A stretch of DNA of 7,132 nucleotides from Lentisphaeraceae bacterium (lineage in GTDB: Bacteria > Verrucomicrobiota > Kiritimatiellia > RFP12 > UBA1067). The translations under genes were made by a program, and so were the position numbers. The notes beneath the pieces were generated by a model. It made no database searches. It had not been told where the DNA came from and saw only the letters and a list, made by a program, of their open reading frames with translations. Shown here one piece after another: positions 1-6,857 of the stretch. Numbering within the stretch: the stretch's first letter is position 1; each line of letters begins with the position of its first letter. The DNA lies in NCBI GenBank assembly GCA_004551905.1, contig SFPL01000106.1:1-7132 (forward strand). The letters run 5' to 3'.

Positions 1-759
1 GGCGAGCGGATGTTGGGCGACGGCAGGCTCGACGTCGCACGGCGAGGCGAGGTCGAGCAGCAGCGTGGGCCTGGTCAAGATCAGACGGTCGGCGGCGACC
101 ACCGTATGCGGCGAAGCCGTGGCGGAAATGACGATGTCGCTGGCGGCGATCTCCTGATAGCGCGATTCGTAGGGAACGACGCGGGCGCCGAGGCGGCGGG
201 CGAGGTCCAGCGCCCGCTCCGGACTGCGGTTGCAGATGGCGATCGCCGCCGCTCCGCGGGCGGCGGCGAGTTCCGCCGCGAGCGTGCCGGTGCGACCGCT
301 GCCGATCACGAACACGCGTTTGCCGCGGCAGCCGGTTCGGCGCTCGACCTCGTCCATGCCCGCGCGGCAGACCGAAGGCGGCACGGCTCCGAGGTCGAGT
401 TCGGTCTTCACCCGCTTCGCGCAGCTGATCGCATCCCGGAAGATTCGGTCGAGCTCCTTGCCGACATGTCCCTCCGCCCGCGCCGCCGCGAAGGCCTCCC
501 GGACCTGGCCGAGAATCTGATATTCGCCCAGCACCATCGACTCAAGACCGGCGGCGATGCGGTAGAGATAGGCGAGTGCGGCGGCGGACTCCTGCGGCCG
601 GCGAACGCCATGCGGCGCCTCCCAGCAGAACATCTCCTTGCGGTTGCAAGTCGAAAGGACGACATACTGTCCGCCGGGCGGCGGAGCCAGCTCGATCTCC
701 GCGTCGTGAAAAGCCGCGCCGAGCGTCTTCCAGCTTTCGCCTCGCACAACCAGCCCCAT
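1..759 (-). CDS. hemA: Glutamyl-tRNA reductase, divergent, C-terminus off the left edge
   Basis: First enzyme of the C5 tetrapyrrole pathway: NADPH-dependent reduction of glutamyl-tRNA(Glu) to glutamate-1-semialdehyde in the cytosol. The 253 visible residues are open to the edge; family members usually have 400 or more. Visible: STCNR at 36-40 with the catalytic Cys38; the helix GLESMVLGEYQILGQV at 71-86; AKRVKTE at 114-120; a nucleotide-binding GSGRTG at 153-158; SATASPH at 212-218; DLASPCDVEP at 236-245. Start: ATG at 759 follows a perfect Shine-Dalgarno (GGAGGTGA) overlapping the hemL stop, 4 bp between genes. Oddities: only 26 residues separate Cys38 from the position of the conserved His (Tyr64 here), against 49 in E. 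coli HemA (C50 to H99, from memory); the usual PRD reads PCD; the usual GAVSV reads GAVPPS. Family assignment is firm; full activity is not shown. Confidence 0.93.
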   Translation of the reverse strand, partial: MGLVVRGESWKTLGAAFHDAEIELAPPPGGQYVVLSTCNRKEMFCWEAPHGVRRPQESAAALAYLYRIAAGLESMVLGEYQILGQVREAFAAARAEGHVGKELDRIFRDAISCAKRVKTELDLGAVPPSVCRAGMDEVERRTGCRGKRVFVIGSGRTGTLAAELAAARGAAAIAICNRSPERALDLARRLGARVVPYESRYQEIAASDIVISATASPHTVVAADRLILTRPTLLLDLASPCDVEPAVAQHPLA

Positions 760-763
760 GACG

Positions 764-771
764 TCACCTCC
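764..771 (-). promoter_or_regulatory. Strong ribosome binding site of hemA overlapping the hemL stop
   Basis: On the minus strand GGAGGTGA stands 4 bases before the hemA ATG. Its last three bases are the TGA stop of hemL. A ribosome finishing hemL therefore sits on the hemA initiation site, which suggests coupled translation. The site also fixes the hemA start and rules out a longer N-terminus as the reason for its compact first domain. Confidence 0.8.
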
Positions 772-2002
772 GTGCGCGACTGAAGAAGCCCTCCGCCGCC
801 TGGACCATCCGTTCGAGATCCTCTCTGGTATGCGCGTCGGAGAGGAAGATCGCCTCGCAGGGCGAGGGCGCGACATAGACGCCGCAGGCGAGCAGATGGC
901 GGTAGAACGCGGAGAAGCCGGCGTCGTCGCCGTGCCAGTCAATACCGAGCAGGGAGCCGACCTGAGTGACCTCGATCCGGCCGCGTCCCGCGCGGCGAAG
1001 CCCTTCGGCCAGCGCGGCGCCCTTTTCGGCGAGCCGGCGGTAGATGTCGGGGTCTTCCCGCAGGATTGAGAGCGTCGCGATGCCTGCCGCCGTGGCGAGC
1101 GGATTGCCGGAGAGCGTCCCGGCCTGGTAGACGGGGCCCTCGGGCGAGACCATGGCCATGACGTCGGCGCGTCCGCCGTAGACGGCGGCGGGGAGTCCGC
1201 CGCCAACGATTTTGCCGAGGGTGGAGAGGTCTGGCGTCACCCCGTAGTAGGCCTGGGCGCCGCCGAGCGCCAGCCGGAAGCCGGTGATCACCTCGTCGAA
1301 GACGAGCAGCGCGCCGTAGCGCGTTGTCAGTTCACGCAGGCCGGCAAGGAAGCCCGGCGCGGGCAGGATGACGCCGTTGTTCGCCGCGACCGGTTCGACG
1401 ATAACGGCGGCGACGGAATCCGGGTGCGCCGCGAAGATCGCCTCGACCGAGGCGAGGTCGTTGTATTCGGCCACGAGCGTATGCCGAGCGACGTCGGCCG
1501 GCACGCCGGCCGAATCGGGCTCGCCGTGGGTGAGCGCGCCGGACCCTGCCTTCACCAGCATGCCGTCGGAATGGCCGTGGTAGCAGCCGGCGAACTTGAT
1601 GACGTCGTCGCGCCGCGTGAAGCCGCGAGCCGTGCGGATCGCGCTCATGACCGCCTCGGTGCCGGACGAGACCATGCGCAGTTTCTCCATCGACGGCATC
1701 AGCGTGCGCACGAGCTCGGCGAGCTCCGTCTCGCGCGCCGTCGGCGCCCCGAAGGTAAGGCCCTGGCCGCAGGCCTCGCGCACGGCCGCGACGACGGCAG
1801 GATGGGCGTGACCGAGGATCGCCGGACCCCAGGAGCCGACGAAATCGACGTATTCCACGCCCTCGGCGTCGACGATCCGGCTGCCCTTCGCCGCCGTCAC
1901 GAAGCGCGGCGCGACCCCGGTGCGCAGGCACGCGCGCACGGGCGAATTGACCCCGCCCGGCATCAGCCTCCTAGCAGCCGCGTATAGTTCCTCGTTGGTC
2001 AT
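764..2002 (-). CDS. hemL: Glutamate-1-semialdehyde 2,1-aminomutase
   Basis: PLP enzyme (class-III aminotransferase fold) that converts glutamate-1-semialdehyde, the HemA product, to 5-aminolevulinate in the cytosol. The 412 residues are close to the usual full length. Visible: the N-terminal MPGGVNSPVRA at 14-24; SSGTEAVMSAIR at 112-123, which binds the PLP phosphate; YHGHSDG at 141-147; FDEVITGFR at 235-243 with the PLP-pyridine Asp236; the Schiff-base lysine Lys264 in TLGKIVGGGLP; and YQAGTLSGNP at 292-301. These residues separate it from general class-III transaminases. The ATG overlaps the hemB stop as ATGA, with only a weak GGGG in front, so translation is probably coupled to hemB. Standing directly before hemA, it puts both C5 enzymes side by side. 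Nothing looks broken. Confidence 0.97.
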   Translation of the reverse strand: MTNEELYAAARRLMPGGVNSPVRACLRTGVAPRFVTAAKGSRIVDAEGVEYVDFVGSWGPAILGHAHPAVVAAVREACGQGLTFGAPTARETELAELVRTLMPSMEKLRMVSSGTEAVMSAIRTARGFTRRDDVIKFAGCYHGHSDGMLVKAGSGALTHGEPDSAGVPADVARHTLVAEYNDLASVEAIFAAHPDSVAAVIVEPVAANNGVILPAPGFLAGLRELTTRYGALLVFDEVITGFRLALGGAQAYYGVTPDLSTLGKIVGGGLPAAVYGGRADVMAMVSPEGPVYQAGTLSGNPLATAAGIATLSILREDPDIYRRLAEKGAALAEGLRRAGRGRIEVTQVGSLLGIDWHGDDAGFSAFYRHLLACGVYVAPSPCEAIFLSDAHTREDLERMVQAAEGFFSRARR

Positions 2003-2961
2003 GCCCCAAGCCAGCGCGCCACGTCCGGCGCATGGTAAGAAATGATCAGCTGCGCGCCCGCCCGCTTAAACCCAAGCAGGTTCTCCAGCACCACGCGACG
2101 CTCGTCGATCCAGCCGTTCGCCGCGGCGGCCTTGACCATCGCGTACTCGCCGCTCACGTTGTAGGCGACCATCGGCACGTCGAAGCGCCGCGCGGCCTCC
2201 TTGAGCACGTCCATGTACGCAAGCGCCGGCTTGACGATCACGAGATCGGCCCCTTCGGCGATGTCGGCGGCAATCTCGCGCATGGCCTCGCGTCCGTTGG
2301 CGCCGTCCATCTGATAGGTCCGACGGTCGCCGAAGCCGGGCGCCGAAGCCGCGGCATCGCGGAACGGGCCGTAGTAGGCGGACGCCGCCTTGGCGCTGTA
2401 GGCCATAATCGGCGTCTCGGCCAGTCCGGCGGCGTCGAGCGCGGCGCGGATCGCCGCCACGCGTCCGTCCATCATGTCGCTCGGCGCGACTATATCCGCC
2501 CCAGCGCGGGCGTAGGCGACGGCGGCGGCGGCAAGCGCGGGCAGCGTCTCGTCGTTGAGAATCTGTCCGTCGCGGACGAGGCCGCAGTGGCCGTGGTCGG
2601 TGTATTCGCAGAGGCAGACGTCGGCGATGACGACCAGCTCCGGCAGGCGGGCCTTGATGGCACGGATCGCGCGGCAGACGACGCCGTCTGGATCCGACGC
2701 GCCCGATCCGCAGGCGTCCTTGCGCGCCGGAATTCCGAACAGGATGACGCCCCGCAGGCCGAGGCAGGCGATTTCGTCGAGCACACCGTCCAGCCGACCG
2801 ACGAAATGGCGTTTGACGCCCGGCATCGAGGGCACGGGTCCGGCCGCCGACTCGTCTTCGGCGATGAAAAGCGGGCAGATTAGATCTTCGATCCGCAGTG
2901 TGTGCTCGCGCAGCATCTCGCGCAGCGCGGTGGAACGGCGCAGACGACGTCCTCTCAGCAT
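1999..2961 (-). CDS. hemB: Delta-aminolevulinic acid dehydratase (porphobilinogen synthase), zinc type
   Basis: Condenses two 5-aminolevulinate molecules to porphobilinogen. The 320 residues match the usual length. Visible: the N-terminal LRRSTALREMLREH at 7-20, typical of the arm that holds the octamer; the zinc site DVCLCEYTDHGHCG at 114-127 with Cys116, Cys118 and Cys126 all present, so this is the Zn-dependent form; active-site Lys191 in YSAKAAS; Schiff-base Lys244 in VIVKPA; and YQMDGAN at 216-222. The frame stays open upstream to 3192, but that extension is arginine-rich and lies antisense-frame over the preceding gene. ATG at 2961 is chosen because it begins the conserved sequence and has AAAGGAA about 8 bases upstream. 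It overlaps the preceding gene's stop by 7 bp, consistent with coupled translation. Confidence 0.97.
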   Translation of the reverse strand: MLRGRRLRRSTALREMLREHTLRIEDLICPLFIAEDESAAGPVPSMPGVKRHFVGRLDGVLDEIACLGLRGVILFGIPARKDACGSGASDPDGVVCRAIRAIKARLPELVVIADVCLCEYTDHGHCGLVRDGQILNDETLPALAAAAVAYARAGADIVAPSDMMDGRVAAIRAALDAAGLAETPIMAYSAKAASAYYGPFRDAAASAPGFGDRRTYQMDGANGREAMREIAADIAEGADLVIVKPALAYMDVLKEAARRFDVPMVAYNVSGEYAMVKAAAANGWIDERRVVLENLLGFKRAGAQLIISYHAPDVARWLGA

Positions 2962-3797
2962 TTTTCGAGTTCCTTTCGCATGGCGGCGGCGCGCGCTCCC
3001 GGCTCCGGCAACCTTTGTTTCCACGTTTCCCGCTCGCGTCCCATCCGTTCGGCGGCGGCGGCGAGACGATCGGTCAGCAGCGGACGCGCCCGGTCGCGGA
3101 GCAGCTGCGCGGCGACCGGGCACTTTCCGCCGCCGGAGACGGCGAGCGTGAGCGGGCCCTTCCGGGCGACGGCGCCGAAATAGAAGCTGCACAGCGCGGG
3201 GTCGTCGACGACGTTGACCAGCACGCGCGCGGCGCGGCAGGCGTCGTACACGGCGCGGTTGACGGCGGCGTCCGCAGTCGCGGCGACGACCAGCGTGAAA
3301 TTCCCGACGACGGAAGCTTCAAAGCGCTCCGGCGAACAGGTCTCGACGGCGAGGCCGAAGCTCCGCAGCGTCTCCGCCTTGCGCGCGGCGACACGTCCGG
3401 CGCCGACCACCAAGGCGGTGGCGCCCGGCGCGAGAAAGAGCGGAAACGGCGCGGCGGACTGGCCTGGCGCGGGGGCCGGCAACGATGCGGCGGACGGCGG
3501 GACGGACAGGGGCGAATCGCCGCCGACGGGGAGCGTCCGCCGCTCGACTGCGCGCCAGAGCCAGTAGGCCAGCAAGCCCCACGCCGCGAACAGCGCGTAG
3601 CAGACCCAGACCGGCGGCGCGTCCGCCACGCCGGCGGACGAGAAATAGCGCGGCCAGTCGGGGATGTCGGTGTAGTAATACTGCCCCGGGCCGAAGTCGA
3701 GCCCCTCGATCAGGCCGAGGTGGCGCACCATCACGTAGACGCTGGCGGCGAGGGCCGCCACCAGCGTCGCGTAGGTGATCTTGCTCGAGAGCTTCAT
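2955..3797 (-). CDS. sirC: Membrane-anchored precorrin-2 dehydrogenase/sirohydrochlorin ferrochelatase (SirC/Met8/CysG N-terminal type)
   Basis: The C-terminal two thirds match the NAD-dependent enzyme that oxidises precorrin-2 to sirohydrochlorin and, in Met8 and CysG, inserts iron to give siroheme. Visible: VVGAGRVAARKAETL at 130-144 (nucleotide binding); NVVDDP at 195-200, where Asp198 matches the catalytic Asp104 of CysG; GPLTLAVSGGGKCPVAAQLLR at 214-234; and the helical tail RETWKQRLP. There is no methyltransferase domain, so the SUMT step must be done elsewhere. Residues 1-116 are not part of that family: helices at about 7-26 and 62-81 flank a loop containing GPGQYYYTDIPDW, followed by a Pro/Ala/Ser linker. 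Charges (Lys2, Lys6; Arg82, Arg86, Arg87) put both ends in the cytoplasm. ATG at 3797, 10 bp after yeiH, has no good Shine-Dalgarno. Dehydrogenase role likely; chelatase role inferred. Confidence 0.88.
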   Translation of the reverse strand: MKLSSKITYATLVAALAASVYVMVRHLGLIEGLDFGPGQYYYTDIPDWPRYFSSAGVADAPPVWVCYALFAAWGLLAYWLWRAVERRTLPVGGDSPLSVPPSAASLPAPAPGQSAAPFPLFLAPGATALVVGAGRVAARKAETLRSFGLAVETCSPERFEASVVGNFTLVVAATADAAVNRAVYDACRAARVLVNVVDDPALCSFYFGAVARKGPLTLAVSGGGKCPVAAQLLRDRARPLLTDRLAAAAERMGRERETWKQRLPEPGARAAAMRKELEKC

Positions 3798-3807
3798 CCG
3801 AAGGACT

Positions 3808-5190
3808 TCAGGCCGCGATCGTGGGCACCGGGAAGATCTTGCCGCAGAGCAGCAGCCAGGCGATGACGAAGGTCAGGATCAGGTTGAAGACCTGGCCGAC
3901 GATGTAGAGCTGGAAGGGCTTGCCCCCCTGGACCTGTCCGCAGAGCTCCTTGAAGTTCGTCTCGAGGCCGATCGAGGTGAACGCGAGCACGAACGCCCAG
4001 TTCTGGTACTCCTTGAGGGCCTTGATGACCTTGTTCGTCTCCTCGATGCCGAAGGTCGGCTGCATGATGAAGGAGAAGATCATCGAGGCGGCGATGAAGC
4101 CGAGGATGAACTTCGGGAAGCGCTGCCAGATCTCGCCGACGCCGACCTTCTGCCCGTCGGCCGCGGAGCGGTCGACCTTCGTCGTGAAGAAGACGGCGAT
4201 GCCGAGCGCGACGAAGCCGATGAGGATGTTCTGGATCATCTTGACGAGCGCGGCGACCTGCCCGCCGACATCGCCCAGAGCCTGTCCGGCGAGGACGACC
4301 GCGCCGGTGGAGTCCACCGTGCCGCCGATCCACGCGCCGCCGACCATCGCGTCGATGTGCACGAGCTTGATGAAGAAGGGCATCCCGACCATCATCAGCA
4401 CCGTGAAGATCAGCGAAGTGCCGACGGCGAACGCGAGATCCGTCTTCTTGGCCTTCGCTGCCGCGGCGGCGGCGATGGCCGCGGACGTGCCGCAGACCGA
4501 GGTCGCGGCCGCGATCGTGATCACGAGCGGCTTGTTATGAATCTTGAGCACCTTCACGCCGAGCCACCACATGAAGATGATGACGATCGGCGTGACGCCC
4601 CACGCGATGCCGAGGCCGTAGAGGCCGAACTTCTGGATGTTCGAGAACAGGACCTGCGCGCCGAGGATGACGAGGCCGGTCTTGATGTAGAACTCGGTGC
4701 GGAGCGCGGGTTTCAGCCATTCGGGCGTCTTGACCGTGTTGCTGATCGCGAGGCCCAGCAGCAGCGCCCAGAAGGCGTACTCGAGATAGCGGTTGAATGT
4801 CAGCTCCGCGGAGAGGACGCGCACGACGCACACGAGCGCGAAGAACGCCGTGAAGGCCACTAGGTACTTGCCGGCCTTCTTGCCCTCCAGCTTGTTGCCG
4901 ACCGTGAAGACCGTCGCGAGCGCCGCGAAGGTGAGGCCGAGCTTCGCCCAGACCGATCCCGTGAAGATCGAAAGCAGGCCCTTGAACTTCGCGGGATCGC
5001 TGAACTCGCCCGCGGAGAAGCCCCATTTGGCGAACTTCGCGGCCGCGAAGTCGTAGGCGCCCGTGAGCACGCCCACCGCCGCGATGGAGATGATCAGGAA
5101 GGCGCCCCAGATCGAGAGCCAGTCCTCCTTCTTGTACAGGTCGGACCATTTGAACCGGTCGGCGACCACGACGTCGTTGATTTCAGCCAT
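3808..5190 (-). CDS. yeiH: YeiH/UPF0324-family membrane transporter (putative sulfate exporter family)
   Basis: Polytopic inner-membrane protein of 460 residues, considerably longer than E. coli YeiH (about 350). A charged N-terminus (1-25) precedes a helix at 27-44, a long loop to about 79, then roughly ten more hydrophobic segments, ending near 448. Family-like motifs are TSVCGTSAA at 230-238, GGTVDSTGAVVLAG at 289-302 and SIGLETNFKEL at 406-416. The family is annotated as a putative sulfate exporter, but substrate and direction are poorly established. Its position between the sulfite reductase and the siroheme genes points to a sulfur anion such as sulfite or sulfate; this is inference. 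Start: ATG at 5190 has AAAGGAA 4 bases upstream. Codon use is strongly biased to AAG, AAC, TTC and ATC, more than in its neighbours, which may reflect high expression. Confidence 0.9.
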   Translation of the reverse strand: MAEINDVVVADRFKWSDLYKKEDWLSIWGAFLIISIAAVGVLTGAYDFAAAKFAKWGFSAGEFSDPAKFKGLLSIFTGSVWAKLGLTFAALATVFTVGNKLEGKKAGKYLVAFTAFFALVCVVRVLSAELTFNRYLEYAFWALLLGLAISNTVKTPEWLKPALRTEFYIKTGLVILGAQVLFSNIQKFGLYGLGIAWGVTPIVIIFMWWLGVKVLKIHNKPLVITIAAATSVCGTSAAIAAAAAAKAKKTDLAFAVGTSLIFTVLMMVGMPFFIKLVHIDAMVGGAWIGGTVDSTGAVVLAGQALGDVGGQVAALVKMIQNILIGFVALGIAVFFTTKVDRSAADGQKVGVGEIWQRFPKFILGFIAASMIFSFIMQPTFGIEETNKVIKALKEYQNWAFVLAFTSIGLETNFKELCGQVQGGKPFQLYIVGQVFNLILTFVIAWLLLCGKIFPVPTIAA

Positions 5191-5269
5191 GATGTTCCTT
5201 TGTTGTTTTATCTGGTCGGGCCCGACGTCCCGTCGCGCCGCCGAATGGATTGCCGGGCAGTCCCGTCCC
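5191..5269 (-). other. Gap between sulfite reductase and yeiH with a small inverted repeat
   Basis: This 79-bp stretch is the largest gap inside the operon. It contains CGACG-GGA-CGTCG on the minus strand (5223-5235), a 5-bp stem with a 3-base loop and no T run after it. It could be a processing or pausing site that sets a different yeiH level, but it may be chance in such G+C-rich DNA. I see no -10 box here. Confidence 0.3.
5195..5201 (-). promoter_or_regulatory. Ribosome binding site of yeiH
   Basis: AAAGGAA on the minus strand, 4 bases before the yeiH ATG, inside an A-rich stretch that stands out from the G+C-rich surroundings. It supports the chosen start and independent initiation after the 79-bp gap. 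Confidence 0.7.
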
Positions 5270-6778
5270 CTAGGCCTTCAGCGCCGCGCAAATGCGCTGC
5301 TCGAGGAAGGCGGGGAAGTCGGCCTTAGAGATCGTCGGGACGTCCTTGTCCACGGCGCCGAGCATGGCCGGGGACGTGGAGCCGGGCGTGTACGCCGTCT
5401 CCGCATCCTCCCCGTTCAGCTTGCGCCCGGCGAAGCCAAAGCGCGCGAGCGGCTGGTTCGTGCAGGCGTTGGGGCAGCCGCTGATGCGCACGTCGTCGAG
5501 CAGCGCCCGCGCCACGGCGAGCTTCTCCGCCGTGTCGAGCGGGCGGTACCGGGCGTCGAAATACTCCCCGGCCAGGCGTCCCACCTCTGGCGCGTCGGTG
5601 AGGCCGCTCTTGCAGACCTTGCAGCCGATGCAGGTGCGGATGTTGCCGACGAAGCTCCTCGCCACGTAGTCGCGGCCCATGCCGAGCAGCGTCGCGTAAA
5701 GCCCCGGCAACTGCGCTTCCGGCACGGCGACGCCGAGGTCGAGCGTGGGGAGGATCTCGAAGCGGGTGGCGTTGAACGGCTCCATCGCCGCTGCGAACGC
5801 ATCGAGCTCGTCCGCAGTGAAGTTGCCGAACGGCACGAAGATGCGCACGGCCACGAGCCCGTGCGCGAGCGGCGAGACGGCAAGCTTGCGCCAGACCTCA
5901 AAGCCGTCGCCGGCCGCCGTCTCGGGGAAGGCCGTCGCAGGCGGCGGCTCTCCGGCCGGCGCGTCGGCTCGCGGCGCGTCGGCGGGGACTTTGGCGTAGT
6001 ATTCGCGGAAGAGCCGAACCAGCCCCTCGTCTCCGAAGTCGTCGCGGAGAAAGCGGATGCGCGCATGGCAGCGGTTCGTGCGGCAGCCCTTGTCGTGGAA
6101 GAGCGCCGTGAGCGCCATCGCCACGCGGATGCACTCTGCGGCGGGCAGCGCGTCGAAGAGCTTCAGCCCCAGCCGCGGCTTAAAGCCGACCCCGCCGGCG
6201 AGATACGTCTCGAAGACCGGCGCGCCGTCCGCTGTCTTCTTCGCGACGAAGCCGAGGTCGTTGGACTGGGCGATCACGGCGTCCGCGGGACGATCCGCGA
6301 AGCCGATCTTGAGCTTGCGCGGCAGGCCGTAGGCGAGGTCGAAGCCGTAGAACGCGTCCGAGAGGGCGCGGGCGTAGGGGGCGACGTCGAAGACCGCATC
6401 GGCGGACAGTCCCGAATAGGAGCTCACCAGCGTATTGCGGAAGGTGTCGCCGCCGCCGCCGCGGAAGCGGAAGCCGGCCGCTTCGCAAGCTTCGAGCGCG
6501 GCAGGGACCTCCGTCGCGGGGATGCCGTGAAGTTGGAGGTCCTGGCGGGTGGTGAGATGAGCGAAATCGCCGCCGTGGCGGCGAAGGATCGCCGCCGCTG
6601 CGCGCAGGTCGCCGGTCGTGACCTGCCCCGCCACGCGCCGTACGCGCATCATCGCCTTGCCGTTGCGCTGTTCGTAGATGCCAAAGCCGGCCGAAGCCCC
6701 CTTCAGCGTCTTGGCGTCGATCTTGCCGACCGCGTAATCACGCCACGCCGCCACCAGGTTCTGCTGGAATTCCTTCAT
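5270..6778 (-). CDS. Sulfite reductase, siroheme/[4Fe-4S] hemoprotein (ferredoxin-type fold)
   Basis: Single-chain member of the nitrite/sulfite reductase family, 502 residues, expected to reduce sulfite to sulfide with six electrons in the cytosol. It has the usual two repeats: a ferredoxin-like half from about 38, the siroheme half, then a second pair after about 290. Visible: LTTRQDLQLHG at 75-85 (Arg78); DTFRN at 111-115 (Arg114); LPRKLKIGF at 152-160 (Lys155, Lys157); cluster cysteines Cys383 and Cys389 (C-X5-C), then SGCPNAC with Cys435 and Cys439 (C-X3-C). The Lys-X-Lys favours sulfite; plant nitrite reductases have Lys-X-Asn there (recalled). Cys386 is an extra cysteine inside the first pair. 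No flavin or fused ferredoxin domain, so the electron donor is separate and unknown. ATG at 6778 is chosen over the open frame to 7030, which would run through the promoter. First gene of the operon. Confidence 0.9.
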   Translation of the reverse strand: MKEFQQNLVAAWRDYAVGKIDAKTLKGASAGFGIYEQRNGKAMMRVRRVAGQVTTGDLRAAAAILRRHGGDFAHLTTRQDLQLHGIPATEVPAALEACEAAGFRFRGGGGDTFRNTLVSSYSGLSADAVFDVAPYARALSDAFYGFDLAYGLPRKLKIGFADRPADAVIAQSNDLGFVAKKTADGAPVFETYLAGGVGFKPRLGLKLFDALPAAECIRVAMALTALFHDKGCRTNRCHARIRFLRDDFGDEGLVRLFREYYAKVPADAPRADAPAGEPPPATAFPETAAGDGFEVWRKLAVSPLAHGLVAVRIFVPFGNFTADELDAFAAAMEPFNATRFEILPTLDLGVAVPEAQLPGLYATLLGMGRDYVARSFVGNIRTCIGCKVCKSGLTDAPEVGRLAGEYFDARYRPLDTAEKLAVARALLDDVRISGCPNACTNQPLARFGFAGRKLNGEDAETAYTPGSTSPAMLGAVDKDVPTISKADFPAFLEQRICAALKA

Positions 6779-6788
6779 CTGCCTCTTT

Positions 6789-6797
6789 CTCTCCTTT
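6789..6797 (-). promoter_or_regulatory. Ribosome binding site of the sulfite reductase gene
   Basis: AAAGGAGAG on the minus strand. The GGAG core ends 12 bases before the ATG at 6778, slightly longer than ideal. It supports that ATG as the start. Confidence 0.65.
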
Positions 6798-6805
6798 GAA
6801 AGCGG

Positions 6806-6814
6806 ATTATACCA
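6806..6814 (-). promoter_or_regulatory. Extended -10 promoter of the operon
   Basis: The minus strand reads TGGTATAAT, a perfect sigma-70 -10 hexamer (6806-6811) with the TG of an extended -10 element. Transcription would begin near 6799, giving a leader of about 20 bases that just includes the Shine-Dalgarno. At 17-bp spacing the -35 position holds TGGCGG, only two of six matches to TTGACA, and it falls in the arm of the hairpin at 6819-6833. The promoter therefore relies on the extended -10 or on an activator not identified here. Confidence 0.65.
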
Positions 6815-6833
6815 AAAAGGCGGCAAATCCGCC
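6814..6833 (-). terminator. Short terminator-like hairpin with T run, abutting the operon promoter
   Basis: The minus strand reads GGCGG-ATTTG-CCGCC followed by TTTTT: a 5-bp all-GC stem, 5-base loop and five T. It could end transcripts from the gene at the right edge just before the sulfite reductase promoter. The stem is short for an efficient terminator. The same palindrome covers the -35 region, so it could instead be an operator. Confidence 0.45.
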
Positions 6834-6857
6834 ACCAGCACAACCCTGCACCACGGA

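Noticed and set aside
10..783. 257-residue plus-strand open frame opposite hemA
   Set aside because: The minus strand carries STCNR and the other GluTR motifs in a continuous frame. The plus-strand frame is Arg/Ala/Gly-rich and unrecognisable.
2962..3192. N-terminal extension of hemB up to 3192
   Set aside because: The extra residues are Arg- and Ala-rich out-of-frame reading of the preceding gene. The conserved HemB sequence starts at the ATG at 2961, which has a ribosome binding site.
3775..4863. 362-residue plus-strand open frame across yeiH
   Set aside because: It is an Asp/Glu/Arg-rich antisense shadow of the codon-biased transporter gene, with no recognisable domain.
5063..6799. 578-residue plus-strand open frame across the sulfite reductase
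   Set aside because: It is antisense to a clearly conserved gene, is rich in Arg, Glu and Gly, and matches no family I know. Such shadows are common in G+C-rich DNA.
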